Assembly (NCBI GenBank): GCA_009746045.1
Contig: RPFO01000050.1
Coordinates: 1,249,381-1,279,586 of the forward strand
From: Mesostigma viride
Lineage: Eukaryota; Streptophyta; Mesostigmatophyceae; Mesostigmatales; Mesostigmataceae
Direction: 5' to 3'
DNA length: 30,206 nucleotides
A program made the position numbers and the translations under genes. Below are positions 9,529 to 17,495 of the stretch, one piece after another; position 1 is the stretch's first letter; every line of letters begins with the position of its first letter. The notes below the pieces were generated by a model. That model was not told the DNA's origin. It did not search any database and worked only from the letters and a program-made list of their open reading frames with translations.

Positions 9529-10566
9529 CTAGTATCGCATGGCCTTCTTGAGGATGTCGCGGCACTCGTCGATCACGTCTTGCACGACTTTGCGCGGGTC
9601 GTCCCCGTCGTCCAGGTCCCTCTTGCGCTTGATGCCGACGTCCATGAACTGGTTGGCCACGTCGACGTATCTGTCCAGCAGCTCCTGCCTGCGCTCCTGG
9701 TAGGCGGCCTTCCACTTGGCGGCCTCGGCCTCGAACCTGTCCCTCTCCTGCTCTAGGTTGAACTTGTCCTTGTCGGCCTTCCGCTCGGTGGCCAGCTCGT
9801 CCTGGAAGTGCTGCTTGGCCTGGAACTTGAGCTCCTTGTGTATGGCGGTGACCTGGGCCTGCGCGTCCTCCACCTTGGCGGCGTGCTCCTTGTTGGCCTG
9901 CACCAGCTCCTTTTGAAGCTTTGCTGCCTCCGCTCTCTCCTTCTCCGATACCGTGACCTTTTCCGCCAGGTCCTTCAACATGGCCACCTGCAGGTTGTGG
10001 TGCTGGTGGATGAGGGCCAGCTGCCTCTCCTGGTGCTCGGATACCACGGCCAGCAGGCGGTTCTCCATCTCCTCGTCGCGAGCCTTGCCGTTCTCCACGT
10101 CCTGGGCGTAGATGCCCAGTGCCAGCTCGGCCACCTTGAGGGAGTCGCCAGCGAACAGCTCGCTGGCCACCTTCATGGCCACCAGACCAAAGGCCGGGAA
10201 ACGCTGTACAGCCAGGGTAAAAATGAACACCTTGCTAGCATACTGGCCAGATACCGCTGAACGTCCGGGCACGTCGCGCAGGGTGCAGTCCACTCCGTTA
10301 TCCTCCAGCACGTTCATGATGTCTTGCACGGCGGCCGTAGAAAGCGCCCGGTCTACCATCTCCTTTTGACGACGACCGTGAGACAGGAGCTTGGTCACAT
10401 TCCCTTCTCCAGTAGCCTTGGAAAACGGGATAAGTGCCTCGCACCCCTTGAACGCGCGGAACTCGTACTCATCAGCAAACTCCTTGCAGTCCTGCGGCAG
10501 CTCATCAAAGGGCACAAGGCCAAAGTAGTCTTGGCGCAGGGAGGGGGAGTTGCCGATGAGAGCCAT
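9529..10566 (-). CDS. Coiled-coil protein of unknown function, 345 aa
   Basis: This is an intact frame with ATG at 10566. The N-terminal 170 residues are globular (ASKVFIFTLAVQRFPAFGLV is a hydrophobic, probably helical stretch). A long coiled coil rich in E/K/Q follows, about residues 180-310, then a basic KRKRDLDD patch and a short C-terminal domain. A globular head followed by a long coiled coil resembles KilA-N/MSV199-type proteins common in giant viruses, but I do not recognise a diagnostic motif, so this is only a possibility. Overall layout resembles the coiled-coil gene at 17496-19616. A GGTATACC palindrome lies 6 bases upstream of the start and a second palindrome further up at 10638. 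Confidence 0.75.
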   Translation of the reverse strand: MALIGNSPSLRQDYFGLVPFDELPQDCKEFADEYEFRAFKGCEALIPFSKATGEGNVTKLLSHGRRQKEMVDRALSTAAVQDIMNVLEDNGVDCTLRDVPGRSAVSGQYASKVFIFTLAVQRFPAFGLVAMKVASELFAGDSLKVAELALGIYAQDVENGKARDEEMENRLLAVVSEHQERQLALIHQHHNLQVAMLKDLAEKVTVSEKERAEAAKLQKELVQANKEHAAKVEDAQAQVTAIHKELKFQAKQHFQDELATERKADKDKFNLEQERDRFEAEAAKWKAAYQERRQELLDRYVDVANQFMDVGIKRKRDLDDGDDPRKVVQDVIDECRDILKKAMRY

Positions 10567-10572
10567 TGTCGT

Positions 10573-10580
10573 GGTATACC
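10573..10580 (-). promoter_or_regulatory. GGTATACC palindrome upstream of coiled-coil gene
   Basis: GGTATACC sits 6 bases upstream of the ATG at 10566. The same octamer abuts the ATG of the DUF5767-type gene (26424-26431), and GGTATAGGATACC lies 9 bases upstream of the gene starting at 24348. The shared position suggests a promoter element, possibly viral; function is inference. Confidence 0.45.
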
Positions 10581-10637
10581 ATATGCCAAGAAAGTTTCTG
10601 GCGCTCTGTAAGCGCGCATTGTCGCGTGCTGAGACAA

Positions 10638-10655
10638 GTCAGCACCAGTGCTGAC
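10638..10655. promoter_or_regulatory. Palindrome GTCAGCAC-CA-GTGCTGAC
   Basis: Perfect 8-bp arms with a 2-bp spacer, followed directly by TTTTTATAAG. It sits between the minus-strand coiled-coil gene and the motif-rich spacer. Dyad symmetry suits a protein-binding site; a short hairpin is an alternative. Confidence 0.4.
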
Positions 10656-10844
10656 TTTTTATAAGACCAGTTGATAACCGCGTATCAAGCCTCGACTAAG
10701 TACGCATAAATGTGGAATTAATTCTTGCATTCCCCATTTGCGCCAGCCCATTTGCTGTCAGGTGCTCGCGGCTCGCGGTCCGGCGCGGTCGTCAGGGTGG
10801 GCGGAGATAATTTACCGTGCTCGATAGGCGAGCGGGCCGGGTGG

Positions 10845-11420
10845 CGGTGGACCGGCTCGGGCGAACTGGGTCCACCGCGGGCGCGGGTGCGCGAGGGAGG
10901 GGGCGCGGCGGGGCCGGGAGGGGGGTCGACGGTTAGAACTCGGTCCCGAAGTCCGTCCACCGTGGGGGGGCGGGAAAGGGCCGCGAGGGGGTGACGACTT
11001 CACTCGCGGGGCGGGAGGGCCGGGAGGGGGGTGACGGTGGACGCAGTTCGATGGACGCAGTTGAAATTTTTTTTTGGAGGGGAGGGTTTTTTTGAAAGGG
11101 GTATACGGGTGGGTGTATGCATCATGGGGTGATGATCATGGGGTCATCATCACGGGGTGACGGAAGGGATGGCTTTTCATTCCCCATAACTTTTATGCTC
11201 TTGAAAAAAAAAAAGAAAAAAAGAACTGGGTCCATCGAACTGCGTCCACTTCGACTGTCGAGAACCCCGTCTGGGAGGGTCTTTTATTCCGCGGGGCCGC
11301 GAGAGGGTCGTTTGGTCGTGCGACGGTGGACGCAGTTCGGTCCGGCGATGACGCGCGGGTCGGGTTTCTCGCGGGGTGACCGGCACCGGGAAGGGGGGCG
11401 GGTGGACCGCGTTCGTTCCG
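10845..11420. promoter_or_regulatory. Spacer with repeated GGTGGACGCAGTTCG-type motifs on both strands
   Basis: This gene-free GC-rich spacer holds recurring variants of CGGTGGACGCAGTTCG: near 10845, 11035, 11050, 11324 and 11400 on the plus strand, and as the reverse complement near 10862 (GAACTGGGTCCACCG), 10950, 11223 (GAACTGGGTCCATCG) and 11238. A second motif, GGGGTGAC, recurs near 10988, 11028, 11154 and 11373. Between them are long T- and A-runs (about 11065-11095 and 11203-11222), a GGTATAC at 11100 and an imperfect hairpin GTGATGA...TCATCAC near 11129-11153. It separates divergently transcribed genes, so a bidirectional promoter or replication-origin-like iteron region are reasonable readings; neither is proven. 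Confidence 0.6.
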
Positions 11421-11457
11421 CTCCCGGCTTTATGTCCGCCTACATTGACATCGCGGC

Positions 11458-11787
11458 ATGTCTGTCGGTCTGGACCAGGTGCTAACGTGCTACCGGTGCG
11501 GCGGCTCAGTGGATCTCGAGGAGGCGTGGAACTCCTGCGACGGCGAGCTCGTGCACTTGTACGTGCATTACTTGTACCAAGAGGGGCTCCAGGTGTTCCC
11601 GCCGCACATCGCGTGCCGAGAATGCGGAGAGGAGGCTATGGATGCATGCGGGTGCTGGTACGAGCGCATGAGTCTGGACGCCCTGCTCATACTCTGCAAC
11701 CTCAAGGGGTCGCGGCTGCCGGAGATATGGCGATGGGCTCACCCCCATGATGTGACTGCTCATCATGAAAACACGGGAAATATTTAG
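11458..11787 (+). CDS. Small Cys-rich, probably zinc-binding protein, 109 aa
   Basis: Intact frame. Cys pairs C11-x2-C14 and C53-x2-C56, plus C27, C64 and C66, could bind one or two zinc ions, as in RING or zinc-ribbon modules, though the spacing does not match a family I can name. The middle is aromatic and Leu-rich (ELVHLYVHYLYQEGL). The 3' end overlaps by 86 bases the longest reading of the convergent gene at 11702-12909. An AATAAA-like ACAATAAACG lies about 55 bases after the stop. Function unknown. Confidence 0.6.
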   Translation: MSVGLDQVLTCYRCGGSVDLEEAWNSCDGELVHLYVHYLYQEGLQVFPPHIACRECGEEAMDACGCWYERMSLDALLILCNLKGSRLPEIWRWAHPHDVTAHHENTGNI

Positions 11788-12909
11788 TCAATAACTTTAC
11801 CAAGCATGCATTACCAAGCATGCAGCCACACTTTAATGACAAACAATAAACGTTTACGATCGGCTGCGAGATAAACACTTGTCCCTCACGGACGCCAGGG
11901 GGGGAGACCCTCCTGGCCACCCTCCTGGCTCTCTTCCTGGGCGCCGGCGTCTGAGCGTCCGACGCGCCCCAGTGGGGGTCACACGACCACCAGAGGGGGT
12001 CACACGAGACAGTGGCCGCGGTGATCGGCGGCGCGGTCCACTTGCCCGAGTCCCTCAGCTGGACCCACAAGGGCTCCCCCCAACCGGTGGGAGCGACCTT
12101 CTTCTCCTCCTCCTTGTCCCAATACGCCTTCCGGGCCTTGTCCCATACCGCGACGGTCGGCATCGAGTACCAGCACACCAGCGTGTAATGCTCGGGTATG
12201 AGATTGCCGTGCCGCTGGACGGAGCCGACCCCGAGGTTCATCCTCATCTGGCGGTAGTAGTCGGTGTGGCCGGTGTCCAAATCGGCCCAGGGGTAGCACG
12301 CCGCCCAGTAGTAGGCGGTGATCCTGCGCATCTCGATGACCAGCGCGGTGATCCTCTGCACCTTCTCCGCCTCCTCCCTGTCATCGGACGTCTTCTGCAG
12401 GACGACCTCCAGACACTTGTAGACCTTGTGGAGTGACTTGCGGATGACCCCGTATCGGGTGTCCCCGAACGCATCCCACTCGGGGGTGCCCTCCCTGTTC
12501 TTGATATCCGGGTCCGGCATACAGCACGCCGGATAGTTGTGGGGATCCCACAGACTGCATCGCGACCGTGCAGGGGTGTGAACGGAGCAGAGAACACGCG
12601 TGTGAATTTTCAATGCAATTAATCAACAAATTCAATCAAGACCCCATCACCACCAATATAATGGAGGACACAGACCATGATTCGGCGACGACCGGCGTAA
12701 AACGACAGTGTGAGGTTTTAAAATTACCTGCAGGCCTTGAAGGCCACCAGGAGCTCCCCCAGTGTGAGCTGGTTCCATGAGGAGCTGGAAAAATTCCAGA
12801 CATTGCTGATGGCCAGGTCCATGAAGGTCTGTACCATGACCCTGGCCCAGGCCCCCCTCTTCTTGGCCTGGAAGATCTTTAGAGGGTCATATTTACCCAT
12901 CCTACCCAT
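11702..12909 (-). CDS. Unknown protein, two exons, basic C-terminus
   Basis: Exon 1 is 12909-12728 (starts MGRMGKYDPLKIF) and exon 2 begins at 12554. The intron (12727-12555) has donor CAG|GTAATT and acceptor GCGATGCAG|T, and joins in phase 2 to read LVAFKAC-SLWDPHNYPACC. Neither exon alone has a sensible end. Exon 2 has a helical Trp/Tyr-rich region, an acidic/basic EEEKK segment and a C-terminal PRKRARRVARR patch suited to nucleic-acid binding or nuclear import. The frame runs to 11702, but its last 50 residues look non-coding. Skipping bases at the seven-G run near 11899 would give a shorter end at 11854. No family recognised. Confidence 0.55.
12555..12727 (-). other. Predicted spliceosomal intron, 173 bp
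   Basis: On the minus strand it starts GTAATT and ends GCGATGCAG; removal joins two open frames in phase. It is A/T-richer than both exons and has in-frame stops (the exon 1 frame hits TAA at once), so it cannot be coding in that frame. Confidence 0.6.
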
Positions 12910-13825
12910 TTATTTATCGTCCGCCGGGCTTCTAACGGTTTCGATATTTCCCTGCCGCGTTCGCGGCGTCGTTGCGGCAAATCCGGCAAAGAAAGACGAA
13001 TTCCGCTGCACTCGCTAATTTGTTGCCGCTGTTCCGCGCAATTCCTGGTAATTCAAGATTGCAATAAACAAGTGAGATAACACAACCGGCGAAAATCCTG
13101 TCACAAATAGTCATTAAAAGCCTGAACACACACACACACACAGTCTCAAGAGGCACCCACCACTCCACAAGGGTATTTGTTGTGCTTTGTCCTTTTCCCC
13201 CCTCCCGGTAGACCCGGCGGCAATCTGGTAACTGCAGCATGCATGCATGCCCATGGTTGGCGCGCGTCTGCCGCGTCCACCGTCGACCGGGCGCGTGTAC
13301 GGCTGGAAACGCGACATTGGCTGCTAGTACGAATCCAGTGCAGTATATGTGGTACTGCCCCAGTACCCAAAGTGTGGCTGATTCTGACCTCCGCCGGTCC
13401 AACCAGATTTTTCCCGCGTCTGGCGCGTGAGTCCCAAATTAGCAGGAGGTTTTTTGCTTGCATGACAACCCAACAAGACACTTCATAATAATGCCAAGAG
13501 GGCCAGAAGGAGGTGCAAGCGGCCAAGAACTGCAGCATTGAGAGTGCCCAGGGCTGATAGGCAGGGCCACTCTGAAAATTGTTAATTGCTTTGAGTGATT
13601 CCTGCCGGCTTTACGATGTCGGCTTACGTTGCAGCCGGGTGAGTGCAAATGCGTCGAATTACGCGGCACGAATCGCGTTTCTTCCCGGATCGCTTAATGA
13701 ATGGGGTTTCTTTTGCATGGATGGCCAGGTGTTTGCCCAGAGCTGCATGGATGGCATTCCGCCGCGACTGCTGATGAAAGACATCCATGCACCCTCTCCT
13801 GTCACTCTTTTTGCCATGTGTGCAG
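12910..13825. other. Lower-GC non-coding stretch, probably 5' introns of the SET gene
   Basis: No long frame with a recognisable domain. It contains a CA microsatellite (about 13125-13141) and several donor-like sites (GCGC|GTGAGT at 13425, CCGG|GTGAGT near 13638). The splice acceptor at 13825 shows that at least one further exon or the gene start lies upstream, but I cannot place it. Texture resembles the host DNA more than the viral genes. Confidence 0.5.
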
Positions 13826-15120
13826 TGGAAAGAAGAGGAAAGTTCACCAGGCACCCAAGAATGCACAGGCACCTGTGCCAAGTGCCCTGGCTGCTAAGAT
13901 GGGTGAGTTTTGCATGATCCGTTCTTTGCCGCGCTCGCGGCCCACCCTGCATGCAAAAGCTGCCTGTGAGCAGTCCAGTGACCCCCATGTTTGCCCTCCC
14001 TCAAAAGCTTGCTCACAATTTGACACCACCCCTGTGTGCTGGTGTGAATAATCGCGTCGTCTGCCGCGCTTGCGGCTTTTCATTGCTTGCTGAAGAGAGT
14101 AGTGCCCCCCATGTTTGCCCTGCCTCAGAAGCTTGCTCACAAATTGACACCCCCCCTGTGTGCTGGTGTGAATAATCGCGTCGTCTGCCGCGCTTGCGGC
14201 TTCTCATTGCTTGCTGAAGGGGCAGCCCCCCAGTGTCCTGGTGTGCTGCATGCCACGGGTGTTCGGTCACACAGTGTGGAATTTTTACGAGATTTCTGCT
14301 TTCTTCACCCCTTGTTGGGCGTTCCATCCTGTCACCCGCAGTGCCCTACGCGCACTACGCGGCCCGAGACGAGTGGTTTCAAAGAATCGTGAAGGTGGAG
14401 GGGCGACTCAGGACGCCCATGGAGCAGTTTTTCTACTCCACCAAGGCGGTGGCAGACCTCACCACCCCCCTCGGCCTGGACTTCATCTGGACCCGCCACC
14501 CCGACCTTTTCCTGGATTTTGAAGTGTTCGATTTGCCAGAAGACCACCCCGCGTTCGTGGTGGGCGAGAAGGGTCCGGGACTCGGGGTGCGGACTGTGCA
14601 GGACATCAAGGGGGAGGGGTAGGTCGATGTCTTTGTCCTTTGCAAGGTGCTGTCCTCTGTCATTCGCCTGTCATTATAGTGTCCGCACGCGACTCGGGGC
14701 TGATGATCCATCCCGTCCGTACCGCGCGTCCTCGCGTGCAGGGTCACGCTGGGGTACTTCGCTGGCGTCATCACGTTTTACCCCAAGAACGGCAAAGGTC
14801 GGCTGGTGGGCTTCCCCGAGGACAGCGATTTCCTTTTCTTCTCTCACGAGACTCCTTCGTACGCGGTGTACATCGACGCGTCCGTCGTGCGCAACTGGAC
14901 GTACTACGTCAACACCGCCGAGGGTAACACCAAGCAGACGGCGAACTGCGAGTTCACCCGCGAGCCCTGGATGGGGGCGGGCGAAGTGCGCCTCGTCACC
15001 ACTCGACAGGTCGCGGCGGGCGAGGAGCTGCTCGTGGCCACCTATGGCCCTGGGCACCCGGTCGAGCCCTACAAGAACAACCCGGTCCTCCGTTGGGAGG
15101 TGGTGTCAGAGAGCGATTAA
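13826..15120 (+). CDS. SET-domain protein with KKRKV nuclear localisation signal, spliced
   Basis: Exons 13826-13902, 14342-14618 and 14742-15120 join in phase across two GT-AG introns (donors GTGAGT and GTAGGT; acceptors CCGCAG and GTGCAG). The first visible exon encodes SGKKRKVHQ, identical in its core to the classic monopartite nuclear localisation signal. The SET domain follows: GPGLGVRTVQDIKGEG spans the second splice junction into VTLGYFAG, then an Asn/Trp block (VVRNWTYYVNTAEGN), ANCEF, and the C-terminal GEELLVATYG. SET proteins methylate lysines, usually on histones, using S-adenosylmethionine. The usual NHS core reads NTA here, so the His is replaced and activity is uncertain. The 5' exon or exons are not found. 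It could be a viral chromatin effector or a captured host gene. Confidence 0.75.
13903..14341 (+). other. Predicted intron of the SET gene with internal duplication
   Basis: Starts GTGAGT and ends GTCACCCGCAG. It contains two copies of a unit of about 125 bp (near 13981-14105 and 14106-14228), sharing CCCCCATGTTTGCCCT, AAGCTTGCTCACAA and GTCGTCTGCCGCGCTTGCGG. The duplication explains look-alike short frames in this area, which are not genes. Confidence 0.65.
13981..14228. repeat. Tandem duplication, about 125-bp unit, inside the SET-gene intron
   Basis: The second copy differs from the first by a handful of substitutions and small indels. Each copy ends TCATTGCTTGCTGAAG. The length is close to the 122-bp tandem unit in the intron at 18900-19556, though the sequences are not obviously related. 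Confidence 0.8.
14619..14741 (+). other. Second predicted intron of the SET gene, 123 bp
   Basis: Donor GGG|GTAGGT and acceptor GCGTGCAG|GG. Without splicing, the reading frame stops at 14620-14622 in the middle of the SET domain; splicing restores GEG-VTLGYF exactly where the family expects continuity. Confidence 0.75.
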
Positions 15121-15244
15121 ATGCTCTCAGCGGACCGTGACCACTGTCACGCCAGACTTTCATTTATTGTACGGGATAGTGCTTGTATTTTGTTCCGTGT
15201 CAAATGTGTGTTTTATTATAGAACGCATTATTACCTCGCACATC

Positions 15245-15343
15245 ATGGAAAAACACACAAAGCGCGCGAAGAAGACAGCACGGCCAAAGATAGTCGCGAG
15301 TAAGAGAGTTACGAATAGGGTAGTTACCAACACTTACAAATAA
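15245..15343 (+). CDS. Possible very small basic peptide, 32 aa
   Basis: An ATG opens a short frame with MEKHTKRAKKTARPKIV at its start, strongly Lys/Arg-rich, ending in TAA just before AATAAAAAGC. Composition suits a nucleic-acid-binding peptide. It lies between the SET gene and the next gene, with no overlap. At this size it could be chance; called on composition and placement only. Confidence 0.3.
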   Translation: MEKHTKRAKKTARPKIVASKRVTNRVVTNTYK

Positions 15344-15384
15344 AAAGCAAAAGGGAGCACACTTACAATAAAAATGCGTGCAAA

Positions 15385-15911
15385 ATGGTATATGTGCCCG
15401 TTATGAAGAAACAATCAGGCAGGTGCACGGCCAGGACGACACGCGGCCCTCGGTGCCGATTTAAGCCCTTGTTCGGCTCTCTGTGTGGCGTGCATGCCCG
15501 CGCGGTAAACGCGAAGAGGCACCCCATGCGCGCGATCCGAGAAGAAGATCCTCCCATCCATTTCCCCCCCGATGGCACGATGATGACAGGTACGAAGAGA
15601 TGATGGCGGCCGAACGCGTCACGGAACAGATCAACAGCGGATCCGATACCTCTGCATGGAACGACAACGACGCTCGTGAGCTTGCCCGTCAAGCGCCAGA
15701 GCTGAAACGTCTCATCACCGCCGACGAAGAAAGGGCGGACGAAGAAATACGACGGAACGAGGCGAACAGAGACCGACTGCTACAACAGCGGCCGGACTTG
15801 GAGCACCAGATCGAGTCGTGGTTCTTGCACAACGATTTCGAGATCAGGAAGAAATACAACGATAAGCACAAGCGGTTGCTCCTCCGCGAAGGATTCCCCG
15901 CCCCCAGGTAG
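15385..15911 (+). pseudogene. Cys-module protein, frame-interrupted (paralogous module to the gene at 24385)
   Basis: The first frame (15385-15603) has a C14-x9-C24-x9-C34-x2-H37 module (GRCTARTTRGPRCRFKPL... then CGVHA). The same arrangement, C9-x9-C19-x10-C30-x2-H33, begins the 24385-25092 protein. Such compact CCCH modules occur at the start of many giant-virus proteins and probably bind zinc. The second frame (to 15911) encodes an acidic, helical E/R-rich segment. The frames are reconciled by one missing base near a seven-C run around 15564-15570, giving about 175 aa. Alternatively the second frame is a separate gene: ATG at 15600 overlaps the first stop as ATGA. I favour one gene with an indel or sequence error. 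Confidence 0.55.
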
Positions 15912-15959
15912 ACCTCATCCACCGTGCATGATTAGTTATCTCACCGAGAGTCATATCGC

Positions 15960-16642
15960 ATGGAGGCCCGCGTGCGGCAGTACAACGTGCACATGAGATA
16001 CGTGGCCGGTCTGGCGGGGGTCAAGCGCTACCCCCCTGTCCCCCATCCGTCGCCAAGGAGCGGTGGACGGGCGCCTGCCACCGCTGCGGTCAGGCGGTGA
16101 CCGCGTCCCGCGCCGTGTTCAGCACCCCGGGCGTGTGGTCGTGCCCCTCGTGCGCGGTGACCCCGCTGGACGGTGCTCGCGACCTGCTGTCCCGCACTCG
16201 CGAGCGAGCCGAGCTGTGCGGTCTGTGGGCGGCGCGCGCGCCCTCGGACAGGCCGAGGGTCGGGAAGGGGAGCGCACCGGTGCGCATCCCCAAGCCGCGC
16301 GGGGTGAACAGCCGCATGTGGGAGTACGTGAAGTCCCGCGCCGTGTCCGCGAACGCCCGCATGAAGCGGGACGGCGTGCGGCCCTGCTTCGACTCTCACG
16401 AGGTTGCCCAGATCTACGCCTGGTTCGTGGCCTCGCCGGAGTGCGCGGTGTGCGGCACGCCCTTCGCCATGGGGTTCGGGCCCAAGGAGGACGAGCTGTC
16501 CCTGGACAAGGCCGACCCGCTGGACCGCGCGTACTGCGGCAACACGCGCCTGCTCTGTCACGGCTGCAACAACGCCAAGCGGTTCGAGGACACCATGAGG
16601 CTGTACGCGCGCCTGATGGAGGCCAACCGGTGCCCCGTCTAG
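15960..16642 (+). pseudogene. HNH-type endonuclease, frame-interrupted near the N-terminus
   Basis: Two Cys pairs, CHRCG and CPSC, precede a central helical region; the C-terminal nuclease module has CAVCGTPF, then LSLDKADPLDRAYCGNTRLL and CHGCNNAKR. The D-[KR]-x(n)-Y-x-x-GN-x-R-L-x-C-x-x-C-N pattern is that of Cys-containing HNH/recombination-endonuclease-VII-like enzymes, which cut DNA with one metal ion held near the zinc knuckles. The catalytic His usually following the Asp is Lys here, so activity is uncertain. The start at 15960 (MEARVRQYNVHMRYVAG) and the rest are in different frames, reconciled by one missing base in the C-run near 16031-16047. Predicted length about 227 aa. The gene lies just upstream of another nuclease gene on the same strand. 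Confidence 0.65.
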
Positions 16643-16687
16643 TCTAGTATCATCCAATCAATTATCTCGCTTGCTTAGTATAACACG

Positions 16688-17224
16688 ATGTCGTTCGCGC
16701 GATTGCTGAAGACCGTTAGCTCCGGACTGATGCCGCGGGACCGCGAGACCGCGCCCGACCTGGCTACGTTGACGAACAGCGAGGTGAAGCCCTTCTCCTT
16801 TTACGGGCTGGTGTTCAAAGAGTGCAAGGTGTGCCAGGTGTGCGACGGGGACACGGTTAAAATAATCACGCTGAACCCCTGGACACGCCAGCCTATGAAG
16901 GTGACCGTCCGGCTGCTGGGTATCGACACGGAAGAGCTGAAGCCGTTCCGCTACGTCCCGCAGAGGGACGCTATTATACAACGCGCGAGACTGGCCAGAA
17001 AGAGACTGCTCCAGCTGACCACCAACGTCTCGTGGGACGACCACGACGAGGGGATGAGCCAGGCGGACATACAGGAGAGAGTGGACAAAAACACGAAGAT
17101 CCTGGAGCTGCGCTGTCACTCCAACGACGCGTTCGGTCGCGTGCTGGGCTGGTTGGTGGACAAGGACACCAACCTGTGCATCAACGAGGTCATGCGAGCC
17201 GAGGGACACTGCAAGGCCCTCTAG
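16688..17224 (+). CDS. Staphylococcal-nuclease-like (SNase, thermonuclease) protein, 178 aa
   Basis: An intact SNase (OB-fold) domain covers about residues 45-178. CDGDTVKII gives the D53/D55 pair, VRLLGIDTEE gives R75, D80, T81 and E83, and NDAFGRVLG gives R151. By position these match the calcium ligands D19, D21, D40 and T41 and the catalytic R35, E43 and R87 of the Staphylococcus enzyme, so the active site looks complete. The family hydrolyses DNA and RNA in a calcium-dependent way; copies occur in several large DNA viruses. No signal peptide is visible, so it probably acts inside the cell. The start follows AGTATAACACG, and the HNH gene ends 45 bases upstream. An unusual AT-rich segment follows the stop. 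Confidence 0.88.
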   Translation: MSFARLLKTVSSGLMPRDRETAPDLATLTNSEVKPFSFYGLVFKECKVCQVCDGDTVKIITLNPWTRQPMKVTVRLLGIDTEELKPFRYVPQRDAIIQRARLARKRLLQLTTNVSWDDHDEGMSQADIQERVDKNTKILELRCHSNDAFGRVLGWLVDKDTNLCINEVMRAEGHCKAL

Positions 17225-17410
17225 CTATACCAACAGCGCAAGACATAGAAAATGAACTTGGGTACACATTAGACAAATTAAGGCAAAAAATAGCCATTGA
17301 AAATGGTTGGGATGTCAATAATATGCCTGCTGACTGGGAATTAATAATAGATGGTCTACATCAGATCTCAAGAGAAAAAGATAACCCAGTTGCCTTTAAA
17401 AGCGTCGGCC
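17225..17410 (+). other. AT-rich segment with coding-like frame, no proper start
   Basis: The base composition drops abruptly to AT-rich between GC-rich neighbours. One plus frame reads coherently for about 60 residues (for example ENELGYTLDKLRQKI and MPADWELIIDGLHQI), with A/T-ending codons unlike the adjacent genes. It has no initiating ATG at its beginning and fades into GC-rich sequence at about 17405. It looks like a fragment of a gene from an AT-rich source, for instance another virus or mobile element, left after recombination. I do not recognise the family. Confidence 0.4.
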
Positions 17411-17495
17411 AGCACCTAGTGCGCCGATCCAAAGAGCCGCCTATCAAAAACCACACCGACACGACGCTGCAGACAAAAATCCGATCCGGGCAAAT

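Noticed and set aside
9529-10566. KilA-N or MSV199 domain assignment
   Set aside because: Only overall layout is similar; no diagnostic motif seen.
12910-13825. A separate small gene from frames at 13177-13488 or 13579-13917
   Set aside because: No domains, contains a CA microsatellite, and better explained as intron or 5' region of the SET gene.
14087-14327. Short frames repeated twice around 14.0-14.3 kb as small Cys-rich genes
   Set aside because: They are translations of the 125-bp duplicated intron sequence, flanked by good splice sites.
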